A DNA stretch of 64,000 nt from Kryptolebias marmoratus (GCF_001649575.2 NC_051436.1:13293683-13357682), one strand, 5' to 3'; shown: positions 34,301 through 46,692, numbered from the stretch's first letter. Translations and numbers: made by a program. Notes: generated from the sequence alone by a model not told the origin.

Positions 34301-37300
34301 GCTCCGAAACCTCCCTGCAAGAGCAGAGTCAGGCTGATGAAGAACCGCATACTGTTATATGTTTAGAAAAATAGAAATCACAAGCAAGGTAGCTATGGTG
34401 ACAGGAGACACTTGTGCCTCGCATGCATGGCACAATACCTGCTGAACACTGAATGGCTGTGACGACAACGATGACAAAGAACTGTACAGTCACAATTATA
34501 CTCAGTCCTATTTGGCTTTAATGCAACACATTTTACTCCTTGTGCTCTTCAAAATTATTAGCCACTGCTAAACAACTGACTCAAGAAAATCAGTGGAAAT
34601 TTAACAAGTTTAGCTACTGAACCAATGAAAATAGAAAGTATGATTCAAAGTTCAACTTCCTGATCTCAGCAGGAGGGAGAAAGAGCTAAAGCAATATTTA
34701 AAATTTAAAACTGAACATAACAGAAATTAATCAATCATTGCTACTACGCTTATTTGAAGGGACTTTTATGCATAATCGACATACTTCAGATTTTGCTTGA
34801 GACAATGCTAATTGTTTAAACAACACGACAAGCAAATCCTGTGGTTTTGAAGTGTTTGTCAGGCTGTTACGAAGAAGTGTCAATCATTTCAACAGGAAGA
34901 GAATATGTTCAAATAGCTGTGGCTCAGGAGTGACTGTCCGTCAATCAGAAGATCGTTTTTCCTGCTTTTACGCTCCGCAAGAAGGAAATATTACCGCCTG
35001 TCGAGCTAATCAGAGAAACTCCTGACAAAGGACGACCACCCCTCCCACCGGCCACAGCGGGTTTGGGTTACAGGAGACGAAATGAGTGAGTCGAGTCAAA
35101 GGAGAACACAGGAAGAGTCGGAATAAGGGTGCTGGAGGCTGGTGATCTGGGTCACTGCTGCTATAAATACCTCATCAGCTAGCTGACACCCAGGGTCACA
35201 AACTAACTCATACTTTTAGAAGTAAACTGACAGGTGACTGTGTGTGTGTGGTCTTCATCGGATACACACTGGGTCACACGGCTAAGCATTGTGCTTACTA
35301 CGAGCTGCGAGTCGGAGCTCACGCGCTCACGTCGCTCTTCTCCTTGACGAACTTAACTGCCTTTGTTGGTTTAAATCTGAGATGGAAGGAAAAACAAAAC
35401 AAAACAGGAAATTGTTGTTTGTAGCTGCCCTGCCAGTGTTATCAAAAGCCTCAGCCTCCATGTTCTGAAGCAGAGAAGCAGCACCCTGTAGGAGGGAGAA
35501 GCCCATCCTCCGGCAGCCTTCGTTCTGATTTCACAGCTCTGTCTCCTTCATCTTTTATCTTTTGCAGTTCTGCTGGATTTCATAGTGTGCTCGGACACTT
35601 TCAAAACTGCTTCTCATTTATAAAATGTATGAAAGAACAAAAAAACAAAAAAACAAAAAACAAGAACATGTTGCCAAAGTCATGCTCTGTGTTTAGCTTT
35701 AAACAGTTCCTGGAAATAAACCTTAAACTTTCAACAGATATTTAAACAATAAATATATTTCTCGTGTTGACGATCGCGGTTACATTTGTTTAAACTTACA
35801 GATTAACTGTAAAACAATCATCCTTTTATAATTACGTCTAAACAAACCTAAATGTTTCAATAACATTTAACTCAAACGTAAAGGATAGTTTCGATATTGT
35901 GAACTGAAAGGTTATAAACTATCCGTCTTTAACGTAACACCACTTTAACATGATGTGAATTATTGCTTTTTTTTTTTTAGATATTTTGACATCCTAAAAA
36001 AAGTATAGAAATAATTTCACTTTTAAGGAACCTTTTGGCACAAATGGTGTAAAATTTTCTCTAAAGTAATAGACAGATTTTCCACCTTTTTTTCCTCCTC
36101 AAGATGGCTGCTGGCAAAGAATCTTTCAAAGAAAGAACTTGAAATGTTACTCTGTAGTAATGAACTGTAGCTGGAGCCCCAAAAGAGCCTGTTCAACCTC
36201 CAATACAAAAGATTAGTCACTGGTTAGTTTCAGTAAAAAGCACTTTTTTTCCCACCCCCTTTCCGGCGAACAGCACACATTTTTCTCAACACTTCCCCTC
36301 GGGGTTTGGGCAGTAAAATGTTGTGTAGCTTCAGGAGAAGGGGCCAGAGGCACAACGAATTTCCCACCAAATTCAAATCAAGAAAACGGCATCAGGATTT
36401 TACAGTCTGAGAGGATGAGTGACTGCTAACGGCGTATATTTACGCAATTCTTGCCCCCCTGCCTCACAAAGTAGCAGCTCAAAGGCAAGAAGGGTATTAA
36501 TGTGGAGGTGGATAATCATCTTTCTAAACAGCCTCACATTCAGATGATTTAGGCAGGCGTGAGGAAGCACAATCAAACTCCAACCTGAAAAGCAATACTG
36601 CAACCTGGCAGACAAAAAGCAACTTATTCATAGCACCATAATAACATTTCGATCAGCTGCAAATTACCTGACTGACCAGATAATAACCTCAACATTCGTC
36701 ACCCATCAAATCAGACGTGAATTCACCAGCATGAACGCTGGTGACAGCTGGAGAATTGTATCACACCATACAGCTAACAGATGTCTGCTTTAATGAGCTC
36801 CCTCGACAATAAAAATCACCAGCAGCTAAAACCACACAAACACCAATATTAGTATTTGTCAGCTAAATGCTGTAACAAACAGATCTTGGCATTAAAGGAC
36901 AAAAGCCTGGTTTGTTCTTGTGTAATGCAAAAAGAAAGCAGAGGGATCAATTGTCTTCCTCCCAGCATGATATCTGAGGTTATTACTTATTCATCGGTGT
37001 CCTTCAATGAGCAGCTATTTTAGAAATTGATCAAAGAAAAGGAGATTCCTCCCCCACCCCCTTCCCCCCCAACAGAATCTTCCCCCGCTCCTTCACCCAA
37101 CAAAAGGCTTTCACCGACGTCCCCACCCCCGGTCTCTTTCCCTCCTCACATGAACGAACGTGTTCCACGACCAGAACCAGGCCAAAGCGCGAACCCAACG
37201 AGGTATTTCACGCAGCCAGGGCAGGAGCCGCCGGGCTAATCGGCGGCACGCAGACACCGCAGGTTAAAAAAGACACACCTATCCCTCTGGATTTGGAGAT

Positions 37301-40300
37301 AACCGGTGTTAATAGTACAACCAGCAACCTGAAGCCTTGACTCGCTTCTTGGCTCTCGCCCACCCCCCTCTCTTTCTCCCTCCCTCCCTCTCTCTTACCC
37401 GTTTTTGTTGCCTTCGGACAGCATTGTGACCGGCCTTGAAAGAGAATCTCCCGGGGCTAAAGCAAACGACACTCCGCGGCTAGCAGTCGCTTCGATCCGG
37501 TACGGGCTGAGATCGGAAGCGCCGGGCCTGAAACCGGTCGTCGTCGTTCCTATTTCTCACTGGCCGTGTGTGGCTGCGTCGGTATCAAGGATGCAATGCA
37601 TGCATGACGGCCATGTTGGCTAGCGCGGACAAGTCGAACGGAATGCCTAATTAGCTTCCGGTCGGGGGGTTTCAAAATAAAAGCTCCGGTTGGCAGCTAA
37701 AACGTGGCGCACGTCGAAATGTAACGAACATCGGAATAAGGTTATTTCTGCCGGCAAACTAACAAAAAACCATCACATACGGAAAAAATAAAGGTTAAAC
37801 AACAAACGAAAGCGGTGCTGAATTCCTAACAGAAATATTCAGATTTACATGATTAATGCTCCTGATTTATCTTTAACATAGTGATGTGCAAAGAGACATT
37901 ATAAACATTTCCTTGCTAATATCATCAAGCAGTTTAGCTTAAACCACACACATAAAAAACCTTTATATAAATCCAGTCAAACCTCTCGTTTGCAATATGC
38001 AAAACGATGTGAAAATGTTTTTACATACTCTGACAGCCTGTTCTCCTCCTGTTTGTTACTGCAAGATCATTTTTGTAACCAATTTCAAGCTCACATTTGC
38101 TTTTTTCCCACCGAGGGGTACATTTAAAAAGCCTGAAAAGGGACAGAATAGGTAATAGGAATGTGAGCACATTTCATTTTACACACAGATCTTCAGTGTA
38201 GTCTAGTTCGTTGACGTATGTCCAAGTGGAGATGAAAACACATTTATCAGGTTGAAACATACACAGAAAAAAACATTAACTGCAAGCAAATGGCTCCTGC
38301 GACTTTATCACGAGAAGTTTAATTTGAAAAAGTTGTATGTGTAATAACCCCTGTGAGCAAAGGTAAAACAATCATAAATACTGTGACTCTACCTGATGAT
38401 ACATTATTTTGGGAAACAGTGCTGTGGAGGACGTTTATAAATAACTAGTAATGATAATTTATCTTTCAAGGGATGACATTCATAAAGCCCTTTCACTCTG
38501 TTTTGTTTTGCAAGCTGTTCAAAATGTCCTCGAGTGAGTAAGACTGTTCCAAAAGTGACACAATTGCTAAACAGTTTATCTTTAATAATATTATCAGTGT
38601 CATGCAAACCAGGTGATGTTCAGAGATTATATTCAAACCACACCAAATTGATTTAAAACACAAACTACTGTTACACAATAGGATAGGAACCTTTTCAGCA
38701 GTAGCAAACAATAAACAACAGTAGAACAAGTAATGCAGAACACAAGAATAAAATAGGCGGCAAAATCATTTTTGTTGGTGAAGCTTTTAAGACTTCTCTA
38801 CCCTAACACGTGGATTTTTCCTGAGTTTTTTCCACACATATTCAGTTCTAGGTCACTGAAAACAGACCTTGTTCACGTGGAAACGCTGTCTTTCCAAAAC
38901 AGTCTTTTTATTTGTCGTTTCTAAATATATTCTCATAAACATGGTCATGTTTTTCAAATGCACACTAGATATATATTGTAGTTTTTTTCCTGCAACGTTT
39001 GCTTTAGTATTGAAGACAGTTCAAAGAGTGATAAAAACCTTTTTGGGCTTAGATATTTTGGTGTAATAATAAGGGGTTTATGCCTTCTCTGCTCACTGAA
39101 GTTATATGGGCTGTTCAACCAAAAGGGAGCCATTTCTGTCCCCTGTAAGTTATATTTATTAATTTGCATGAAGATTAACTGAAAAATACATTTTCTTATT
39201 AAGCCAAGTGTTCTGCTTGTGACCTAATTGTAAATTTAAGGTACATTTTTGGAAAGGATTAATGAAAAACTTCCTTAAACATTAAAAAAAAAACAGCGTA
39301 TGAAGGTTTTGCTGGCATCTGAACGCAAACATGTAATCTATCATGTTATGTACGAGGTTAACTGGTGACTCTTCAATTGTCCCTAGGTGTGAGTGAGAGG
39401 GTGAATGGTTGTTTGTCTCGTTTGTCTCTATGTGTCCCTGTGATGGACATGCTACCTGTCCAGGGTGTCCCCAGCTTCTCGCACAGTGACTGCTGGAGAC
39501 AGACACCAGCTCCCTGAGACCCAGAATGGTGAAGCGGGTAAAGAAAATGAATGGATGGATGGATGTTATGTACGTCAAGGTTGGGGCTGTAGGTTTGATT
39601 ATCATTGTTTTCAAAATGTTGCATTTAGGCTGTTCGCACAAAAACGCAAAGGGTGGGGTTTCGAGATATCTTTTCCACTCTGGAACCCGTTTTCCAAAGA
39701 TATCCTAAAACACTGTTTTTCGTGTGGACTCAAAGCTGAAATGATTTAAAAAATAAAGTTTGTGTATTCATAAAATGCTGTTTCCTTGTGGATAGGGCCT
39801 GATCTCCATTTTAAACCGTCTTGGACCGTCTACATTAACTTTCTGATTATGAGTCACGATGCATTCCTCCAACTGGTTCATCATGTGTGCATGAAGCTTC
39901 AGACCGGGTGCATGCTCAGTATGTTTCTGGTTAGTGTGTTAACTTAGATGAAGCTTATTTCTAAAAGGTTGCCAACACACTCCTTATGACGACTTTATTT
40001 TTAAAACCCAGGTTCAAAATGTAACCCTAGTGTATATGCAGATGCTGCGTGTTAAAAACGGTTACTGACCTTTTTGAAAGGTTTTGTTTCTCCAACCCTT
40101 TACCCAAGTTAGTCTTTTTCCCGTCCTCTCCGTCTTGCTTCTGGTCTGCCTTCTGTGAGACGATTGAAGGTAAGACAAAAGAGAGGCAAACGACAAGAAA
40201 GCAATTAAACTTTAAAATGCACATCAGCATTAATTCATGAAAGGTTCAATTTTGTTTTAAAGACACAAAAAAGCCAATAGAAATATTATGTTAAAAGCCT

Positions 40301-43300
40301 ACAAGGGTTGTCAAAAAATACTAAAAACTAGTATTTGAATAGATACTCGTTTACGTCAGTATCAATACCAACAGAGGCATCTTCATCTCCTCCAGATGAC
40401 GTTCACAACCCTGAGCTGCTGCTGCTGACACGAAACCAACTTCAAACTATTTGTGTCGTTGTAATCTCTGATCAGGCTCCAAACTGAAACTATTTAATGC
40501 ATTTAGTTCATTGTGTGATACATTTTTGAGACTAAATTTTACTACCCCAAGCCAAAATAGATGTTTGATTCCCCCCCCCCCCTTTAACCACCACCGTGGA
40601 TATCAACCATCTATTTGTGGGTGCATCTAATTTGCGTAAGCGAGATAGATGAGGAGTTTCTGCAACTCTTTTGTGTTTGGACAAATATCAATAAGGTTGT
40701 TACTTCACGGCTCTTTGAACTATTAGATTATCTGTCTAAAGAAACAAGCAGCCAGATGTAATGGACCTGATACGGGTTTTGAAATGAGTGAGATGTAAAA
40801 TTGGCCAACCTTTTCAAAGACGCACGGATCTACTCGTTTCAACATGATGTGAACGGTACAAAGATAATAAAGTATTTTAGCAAAAGTTGGTTACACTGTG
40901 GTGCTACAGTTTTGTTTTCTGGTTCTCCAAATATTTTCAGTTCGGAGCATCACTCTAGGTAAAAAAATTTCTCCTACAATAATGAAAATGGGACAAAGTT
41001 TAAAATGTCTGTATTGTAGCAATCATTGATGCAACGTGGTATTTTTAAAAAAATGTACCTTATCGTCATCTGAAAATGACTGACACCCAGAACAGTCACC
41101 ACTAACCTTCAGCTGATTAGCAGTTTGGGTTTTATCCCTGGAGGAGGAGGAGGAGGAGGAGGAAGATGACGAGGGTGACGAGGAGTCTGATTTGGAATCA
41201 GAATCTGAAGAGGAACCTGAATCTTGAGCCTTGGCCACCTTCCTGTCTTGACTGACTGTCTTCTGTTTCTTTTCCTCTTCCTCCTTTAGCCGCTGCTCCT
41301 CTCTTCTCTTTTCCTCTTCCTTACATTTCCGGTCATTTTCCTCCTCCCGGCGTTTTCTCTCCTTTTCCTGTTCCTCCTTCTGACGCTGCTTCCTCTCCTC
41401 TTCCAGTCGAGTTCTCTCCTTTTCCTTCTCTTCCTCCAAGCGTTTCCTCTCTTGTTCCTGCTCCTGTGTTTTCTTTCTTTCCCTCTCCAGCTCTTCCTGT
41501 TGTTGCTCTCTCTCCTTCTTCTCTTTCATTTTCCTCTCGGCTTCTGATCCACGCAGCGGTGGAGCTTCATTGGAGCGCCCGGGCGTTGAGTGTGCCGTCT
41601 CCTCGGACAAGCCGGGGGCTGAAGAAGCCTCCTCTGTCTCCATCTTGTGTACGAGCAGCGAAAGGGGTCCGTGTCTGCGCTTCACAGGCGGCTCCGGGCT
41701 GCTCGAACGGGAGCTCGAATCAGAGTCTTGTCTTTGCATCGAGAGGGGTTGGAAAGGTGCCACCTGAGCCTCTCGGAGGCTGACGCGTTCCTGCTCGTCT
41801 GGCGGGCTTTGCTTGGGAGTGTCGGGCAGGGGGAACAGGTTGGGGGGAGGAGAGGGGGGAGGCGNNNNNNNNNNNNNNNNNNGGGGGGAGGAGAGGGGGG
41901 AGGCGTGGGGTGGCGCAGCTGCATGGGGGTGGGATCTACCTGAGGCGGCGGGATGTGCTGTGGAGGCTGAAGCTTGCGTTTGGATCTTGCAGCGGCCGAT
42001 GACATACTGGGGGCCGCCTGCGGCAGCGTGGGGGTCATTCTCTTTTGGCGTCCTGCTTTGCCGGGCCCCCAGTCCTCGTCCTCGTCATCACTGTCGTCAT
42101 CGTCGTCGTCATCATCGTCGCTGTCGTCCTGGACGTGATTTCCCGCTGAACCCTTGGCAGAACGACTGAGGTTCAGGACAACGTGAGCCGATCCAGGTCG
42201 ACTATGGCCGGCGGGCTCCTTCTCCTGGGGGCGGGGGGCAGCAAGAGGAAATCCCTGGCAGTCGGGCTGTCCCAGGACGCGCACTGACAGGGAGGCAACA
42301 GCACGGGGAGGGGAGGGCGCTGGGGGCTCCCTGTGTCCCTGCTGAAAGGTGGCCTGCTGCACTCTGACTCGTGGAGTTTCAAGAGCCTCTTGGTGGTGGA
42401 AAGTGGAACCAGGACCGTGACTCATCACAGAATCACCTCCTCCGCCAACATCAGGTACTGAGGCCTTGGACAGTGAAGCTCGATGCTGCCAGGCACAAAA
42501 ATTTATCTTATTTACATCCTTTAAACCTTTTACTTTTTAAAAAAAAAAATGTAATAAGTGACTTTACAATCTTCAATTCATTTAAAATCAGAGAAATACA
42601 GTTTAAATAGAGAGTAAATGTGCCTTTATAACATTATCAAAGCTGTTATATGACATAAATTCATTGTTTTTTTATTTCATCAATCAGTATGTGGAAGTTA
42701 CGAACTTTATCCGCAACATAGGATGAGCTGTCATTGTCTTCAGAGTGATCGTCGTCCTCCTCCGGTCCGGCTGGGCTTTCTGTAACACAGAGCAGGATTT
42801 CCTAAGAGCGTACAATGTTTACAGCATTTGTCTGTTCAGTTTTTTTCTATTGCTGCGTTTCCAGGAGCGACATACCTTCATCCTCGTCTTCCTTCTGCGC
42901 CTCTCTCTCGAGTCTCTGACGGAGGAGCTCCTGCTGCTTAGCCAGGTATTGCTTTATGAAGCTGTTCTGGCACATCTCTTCACCTATCTACAAGACAGCA
43001 TAGTACAAAAACATACTTCAGTTGGCCTGTTACGCTCCTAAAAAGAGATCACTAAAACGGATCCGACCAACAATAATCCGACCTGAGAGTTTGGCTGCAG
43101 AACACTATGAGAAGAGGATGACCTCTGGAGGTTTTCCAGCATCAGAGCCTAGAGGAATTGAAAAGGAAAAGTTATTAAAAATGATAAAATTAAAACAATA
43201 TGGCGTCAGGATGACAATGTAAGAATATTCTAGCTGTGAACTGGTAATTTTTCCTAATCCAACAGTGATTCCACTTTAAAACTCGCCTTAAATTATAGAG

Positions 43301-46300
43301 CAGCCATTTTATTACTACTAGTGTGGCTTGCATAAATTTATTTAATACAACATCAACGCCTGTAACTTGTCTGATAACAAGATGGCAGTTCTATCTAATC
43401 AATCAGCTTTATGTATTAATGTTATACAAACAGGATGAAACTTAAAAAATAAAATTCAAAACAACAGGCAAAGATGATTCTTCAATTGATGCTAAACACC
43501 TTCAAAGACAAAATGACCTCTTTTCTTCAATGAGAAGTATTTTCAAGACTGAAAGAAGTACATCTAAAAAGGTACGTTGCTCATAAGCTACATACGCTGT
43601 AGATTTGGCTAATTTTACTGAACTTTTTCTTAACGTGTATGAAGACGGAGCAATGACCCACTGAAATGCAATGTTCCGTTTGTTGTAGTTTGTGAAATAA
43701 CCAAAAGATGTTAGAAAAATCTAAATACCGCGGTCAGATCTCAACATAGAGGCAGTGCTGCTATCTGAAAGTGCTGCCAGTCCAGCCTGAACATCACAGT
43801 ACTGAAGGTCTCCCTGACGTTTAAAAGTGCTTTGATTATATTCAAATCACAACTAAATTATTCTGCAGCTGATGAAGAGGAAAGTGGCGCAACTCAAAGC
43901 GTTCATCGTGATCTCACCATGCATTATATTTCAACACTTTACAGATTTTTTCTTTTTTAAACATATGTCTATTTCAGTTATAGGGTTGTCATTGGCTTTA
44001 AAATTATAGAAGACAATTATTTATCAATAAGTTCAGATTTATCTGGTAATTTTATGACACTATAATAGAACACAGACCTAAATATAATTCATTAATTCAA
44101 CTAATCTCTAAGAAGTCCCTTCTTTATTTTGTAAATAAATACAGGAATGAAAAAAAAAACATATGTTTGCCTTTAAAGCTGTTTATAGATAATAGTGTGC
44201 GTGGCAAATAAACCATGTATTCAGCAGAAAACAGGAATGCACAGAGATTATCTTATTAAACAGGCACAAACTCAGACAGTCACCGATTTAAAACTGGGAA
44301 ACATTTGTCCCTGTCTGTGAATGTAGGAACTTACTTATTTGGGTAACAGTGACACATTTCCATTTAGGCTGACAAAGTGCAATGTTCTCAAAAGAATAAC
44401 TAAGAACAGAGTGACCGATGCCTAATATCAATATGAGTTAATATCAAGATGTTTTGTGTTTGTTTGTTTGTTTGTTAAAATGCAATATTGTCTCTATAAC
44501 GGACGACTACTTCTGAACTTGAATAAATATTTATTTACCAGAACCGCATCTGAACCAAAATCCTGCTTGACTAGATCTGTTCTGCAGTCTGAGGTGTTTT
44601 ACTTTCATTTTGGTCACTGTAAAAATATCTGCAAAACCAGAGCAGCCATGCTGTCGAGGCTGCCTTCGCTGCAGCTGCGTCTGTCTGCAGGTGTTTCGCA
44701 TAGAATCTTGTAAACAAAAACTAATGTCAAATATCGCCGAACAATCTAAAAGGTGGCATCTCACTGGGCTGCCACCGTGGAGGAGACTAGTCGATGAAAA
44801 GAAAACGAGAAAGATGCGAGAAAATACGTGAATTTTCAGTTGTAGTCTGACTGAACTCAGTGTTTCCAACCATCGAATCAGGCGGCTGCGTTTTGAAGAA
44901 ACAGTTTGTAAAAACCAAAGCTGGCTCTCCTGCATGGCTTGTAGAACTGTACTCTTGGCCATGCACATTATTTTGTCGTCCACCTCCATCACCCACATTT
45001 ACAATTTAATCTACCGGAGTATGCCTTTGAAATGAAGACGTGCAGATTTGGACCAGATCTTAAATATCTATAGTATATTGTCAGCGTGGTTTTTAGACAT
45101 GAACATTAGCCTCGGGTGTCAAAACACAACTGCAGCACTCTTGAGACAGGCTGGGCAAAACTCGGGTGAGTTCGAGACGCCCGCGACGAATTTGCGACTA
45201 CTTTGAAAGAAAAGGTCGTTTGAAAGAAAAGGTGTTTTGAACAGAACAGCACGCCTCTGCGACTCTGCTAGATGCCACCTGAACTGATAAAATGTATGAA
45301 GCACATGCAATAATCACTGACAAAATGTAAATGATACACCGTGCACACTAGCAATTAGCCTCTTCACTCGACATTATTTCTACTTCTCACAAACGGCAAT
45401 TACCTGACAACTGGGTTGAATTCAGTTTAGTTCAGATATATTGAGACAACTCATAAAAGTTACCTCAAGGCGCTTCACAAACCTGATCATACGCCTTCCA
45501 AGTCATTTAATATAACCCAGTTTATTCCAGTGCAACTCAATTACAATTCATTCAGGTTTAGAATGAAATCCAATAAAATTCAGATCAATCCACCAATCAG
45601 GTTGAGTAAATTAAAAATGCCAATTAGTCAAAGATTGTCCACCAAATGAGTTAGAACATCAAAAAACTAAACTAATTTTACACCAATAAACAAACTTTAT
45701 GAATCCATGTGGAAAGTTAACTTATGATTCAGTTGCACACGAGTTAAAAAAGACACTTGAACAGAACTTTCCAGGACAAGTAAATAAAGAAATGTTTATG
45801 TATGTTAGCATTTCTTTTGTCATTTAGTAGAAACGCCTGATCAGGAGGAGGAGTCTGTTGGAGTTGATCTTGAACATTATTGGCTGAATGTTCACAAGCG
45901 CGAGACCTCTTCAGCGTACATTTAACAATTAGCCTGAATTAAAACGCAGAAAAATAGCGTTGGGCGAAAAAAACAACCAAACAAGCAAACAAGCTGTGTT
46001 TACACGGCGACGCGCGCTCCCGACGCTCGGAGAGGGGGCATCGTGGACGCGGGTACCGTCATGTACTGTACACCGTGTGCGGCTGTCGGCTGCTCTCGGC
46101 TTAGGCCTCGACTTGACAGGTGCACAGTTCAACTATGTGCAACACGGTGTCCGGGCGGGTACTCAACGTGCCGAGCCCGAACTCGCCAGCCAAGTAGTTC
46201 CGTCGTGCTGTCAACCGCAGCGAACAGTTGTTGACTCGCAATAACGTCCGCACGGCCACTTACGCGTTCCCGCTTCCACACACCGTCACGGCCTCTAACA

Positions 46301-46523
46301 TTCACACACACTCGGTCTCACTCGCCTCCCGCTGAACTTACTTGGCCAGACTCGACACGGGCGGGCGAAGCGGGTTGCAAAAACTCACCCCTTTCAGTCG
46401 CTTGATGAGCGTGTTCTTCTGCCCGCTTTTCGGGAGGTTCCTTTGCTCCAGGGCAGCTTTCAGGTCCGCAACTCGGAGCGAATGTAGAGGTTTTCCATCA
46501 AGCGTAATATCTTCGTCCGCCAT
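22337..46523 (-). CDS. acin1: Acinus (apoptotic chromatin condensation inducer 1), long isoform, spliced
   Basis: Seventeen coding exons in transcript order: 46389-46523, 43083-43148, 42876-42987, 42706-42779 (3' end least certain), 41059-42485 (contains an assembly gap), 40070-40152, 34203-34314, 30239-30284, 28946-29091, 28454-28600, 28189-28363, 26871-27016, 24678-24785, 23859-23966, 23205-23583, 22751-22848 and 22337-22654. With the duplicated gap flank collapsed, the model is 3639 bp (1212 aa; human 1341). Residues about 10-44 are a SAP DNA-binding motif ([20 protein letters not shown]). A long Ser/Asp/Lys/Glu-rich region follows. The RRM fold spans about 866-947 ([12 protein letters not shown] ... 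[15 protein letters not shown]). An RD/RE-rich tract and the RNPS1/SAP18-binding (RSB) motif at about 1075-1107 ([18 protein letters not shown]) come next. The protein is a scaffold of the ASAP complex at exon-junction complexes and a caspase target in chromatin condensation. Confidence 0.93.
22975..23095 (-). repeat. dispersed repeat family A, inverted fragment in acin1 intron
   Basis: Contains TTCAAGATGGCGACCACAGC and TTCACTGAAACCTTCAGAAAG, the reverse complement of the blocks in the second unit at 3165-3425. Confidence 0.7.
25019..25908 (+). mobile_element. hAT-like DNA transposon relic with BED-type zinc-finger fragment
   Basis: Left terminus CAGACCCTCCAGGATTT and right terminus (complement) CAGTCCCTCCAGGATTT are inverted repeats. 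The direct repeat ACTTGT abuts both ends (25013-25018 and 25909-25914). On the plus strand at about 25536-25655 a frame reads [20 protein letters not shown] then VSAKHVRR. This C-x2-C ... H-x5-H arrangement is the BED/CGGBP1-like zinc finger at the N-terminus of many hAT transposases. The rest of the transposase is missing. The duplication is 6 bp here, whereas hAT elements normally give 8, so the superfamily is provisional. Confidence 0.7.
25286..25492. repeat. large inverted repeat inside the hAT-like relic
   Basis: The arm AAGTTAGTTTTAAGTTGG...GCGCTCCGCGG at 25286-25326 is matched in inverse by CCGCGGAGCGC...CCAACTTAAAACTAACTT at about 25452-25492. Arms are about 41 bp with few mismatches, around a CpG-rich spacer of about 125 bp that has weaker internal inverse similarity (GCTCACGGCTG / CAGCCGTGAGC). 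Confidence 0.85.
27064..27296. mobile_element. short TIR element with GCTGCACAA ends
   Basis: Left end GTAGAGCTGCACAATATTAG and right end GATATTTTGTGCAGCACTAAC form imperfect inverted repeats, as in the interrupted element at 24904-26006. It is about 230 bp, with no coding capacity. Confidence 0.55.
30285..34202 (-). other. acin1 intron between exons 7 and 8, with an unassigned triplet-biased block
   Basis: Mostly AT-rich intron. A block at about 32380-32850 stands out. On the minus strand it is GC-richer and has frames rich in Tyr/His/Ser/Pro ([20 protein letters not shown] ... [13 protein letters not shown]) and Thr/Ser/Pro. Every frame hits a stop within 50 codons or so, and no good splice acceptor precedes it. 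It could be an alternative exon, a retrocopy fragment or biased noncoding sequence. Confidence 0.3.
34315..37398 (-). other. acin1 intron, no further exon seen
   Basis: Sequence between exon 7 and the alternative first exon. It has a poly-A/AAAC tract near 35637-35661 and a C-rich, proline-coding stretch at about 37050-37240 upstream of the alternative promoter. No exon was supported. Confidence 0.5.
37399..37424 (-). CDS. acin1: alternative first coding exon of acin1 (short isoform)
   Basis: ATG at 37424 begins MLSEGNKNG and ends at a good donor (GG|GTAAGAG) in phase 2. Exon 7 (34203-34314) needs exactly this phase, as does the long-form exon at 40070-40152. Splicing to exon 7 keeps the frame ([17 protein letters not shown]...) and yields 1809 bp, or 602 aa. 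The product lacks SAP but retains the RRM, RD/RE tract and RSB motif. Human ACIN1 also has shorter isoforms of near 570-580 aa lacking the SAP part. The exon is too short to be found by length alone; support is phase, donor quality, the CpG-rich upstream region and family precedent. Confidence 0.75.
37425..37740 (-). promoter_or_regulatory. acin1: internal CpG-rich promoter of acin1
   Basis: About 300 bp dense in CpG (for example CCGGGGCTAAAGC, GATCCGGTACGGGC, GGTCGTCGTCG) in an otherwise AT-rich intron, immediately upstream of the alternative ATG. Inferred promoter for the short isoform. Confidence 0.55.
39362..39566 (+). mobile_element. LINE/SINE 3' tail
   Basis: The sequence runs through CAATTGTCCCTAGGTGTGAG, CTACCTGTCCAGGGTGTCCC and AGCTCCCTGAGACCC to AAAATGAATGGATGGATGG. 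This is the common 3' end of fish L2-type retrotransposons and the SINEs that use it, with the TGGA-repeat tail at the 3' end. Confidence 0.8.
41842..41905. other. acin1: assembly gap (18 N) between identical 23-bp flanks
   Basis: The 23 bases before the gap (41842-41864) and after it (41883-41905) are identical G-rich sequence. The gap lies in the large coding exon of acin1. Removing one copy plus the N run (41 bp) brings the upstream and downstream reading frames into register. Confidence 0.95.
44751..45280. mobile_element. TIR element, second copy of the inner element at 15660-16238
   Basis: Left end AGGTGGCATCTCACTGGGC and right end (complement) AGGTGGCATCTAGC are inverted repeats. Internal phrases also match: AAAATAATGTGCATGGCCAAG in reverse complement here corresponds to AAAATAATGTGCACGGCCACG at about 16110. 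A minus-strand frame of 155 codons overlaps it, but it resembles no transposase. Confidence 0.6.
45415..45625 (+). repeat. teleost dispersed repeat with CTCAAGGCGCTT core
   Basis: Contains TTACCTCAAGGCGCTTCACA followed by CAATT/CAGTTC-rich sequence, a combination common in fish genomes beside TTTATTTATATAGC-type sequence. The copy is degraded. Confidence 0.5.
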
Positions 46524-46660
46524 TTTGCTCCCTCCGCTTGTCTAAACTCCCCAACAAACGTCGCTACAGCCGCCGCTCGGCGTCACCACTCGGCAGTTTC
46601 CGGAGACGCTCGGCTCGGCCCGAATCACATAACAGCACAGCAACTTCTAAAGAGGTCAAG
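45950..46660 (-). promoter_or_regulatory. acin1: CpG-rich main promoter and first exon region of acin1
   Basis: High CpG density from about 45990 to 46640 brackets the acin1 start codon (46523, context CAAAATGG). The transcription start must lie within the roughly 150 bp between the ATG and the probable poly(A) site of efs. Confidence 0.6.
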
Positions 46661-46692
46661 TTTAGCTTCCCTGTCACAGTTATTTGTCAAGC

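Larger units (their letters stand above)
42988..46388 (-). other. acin1 introns 1-2
   Basis: AT-rich introns on either side of the small exon at 43083-43148. They hold a TIR element and a teleost dispersed repeat described separately. No additional exon was supported. Confidence 0.5.

Noticed and set aside
44531..44998. 155-codon minus-strand frame
   Set aside because: It overlaps the TIR element at 44751-45280 and resembles no known protein. The matching stretch near 16110 shows it is repeat sequence.
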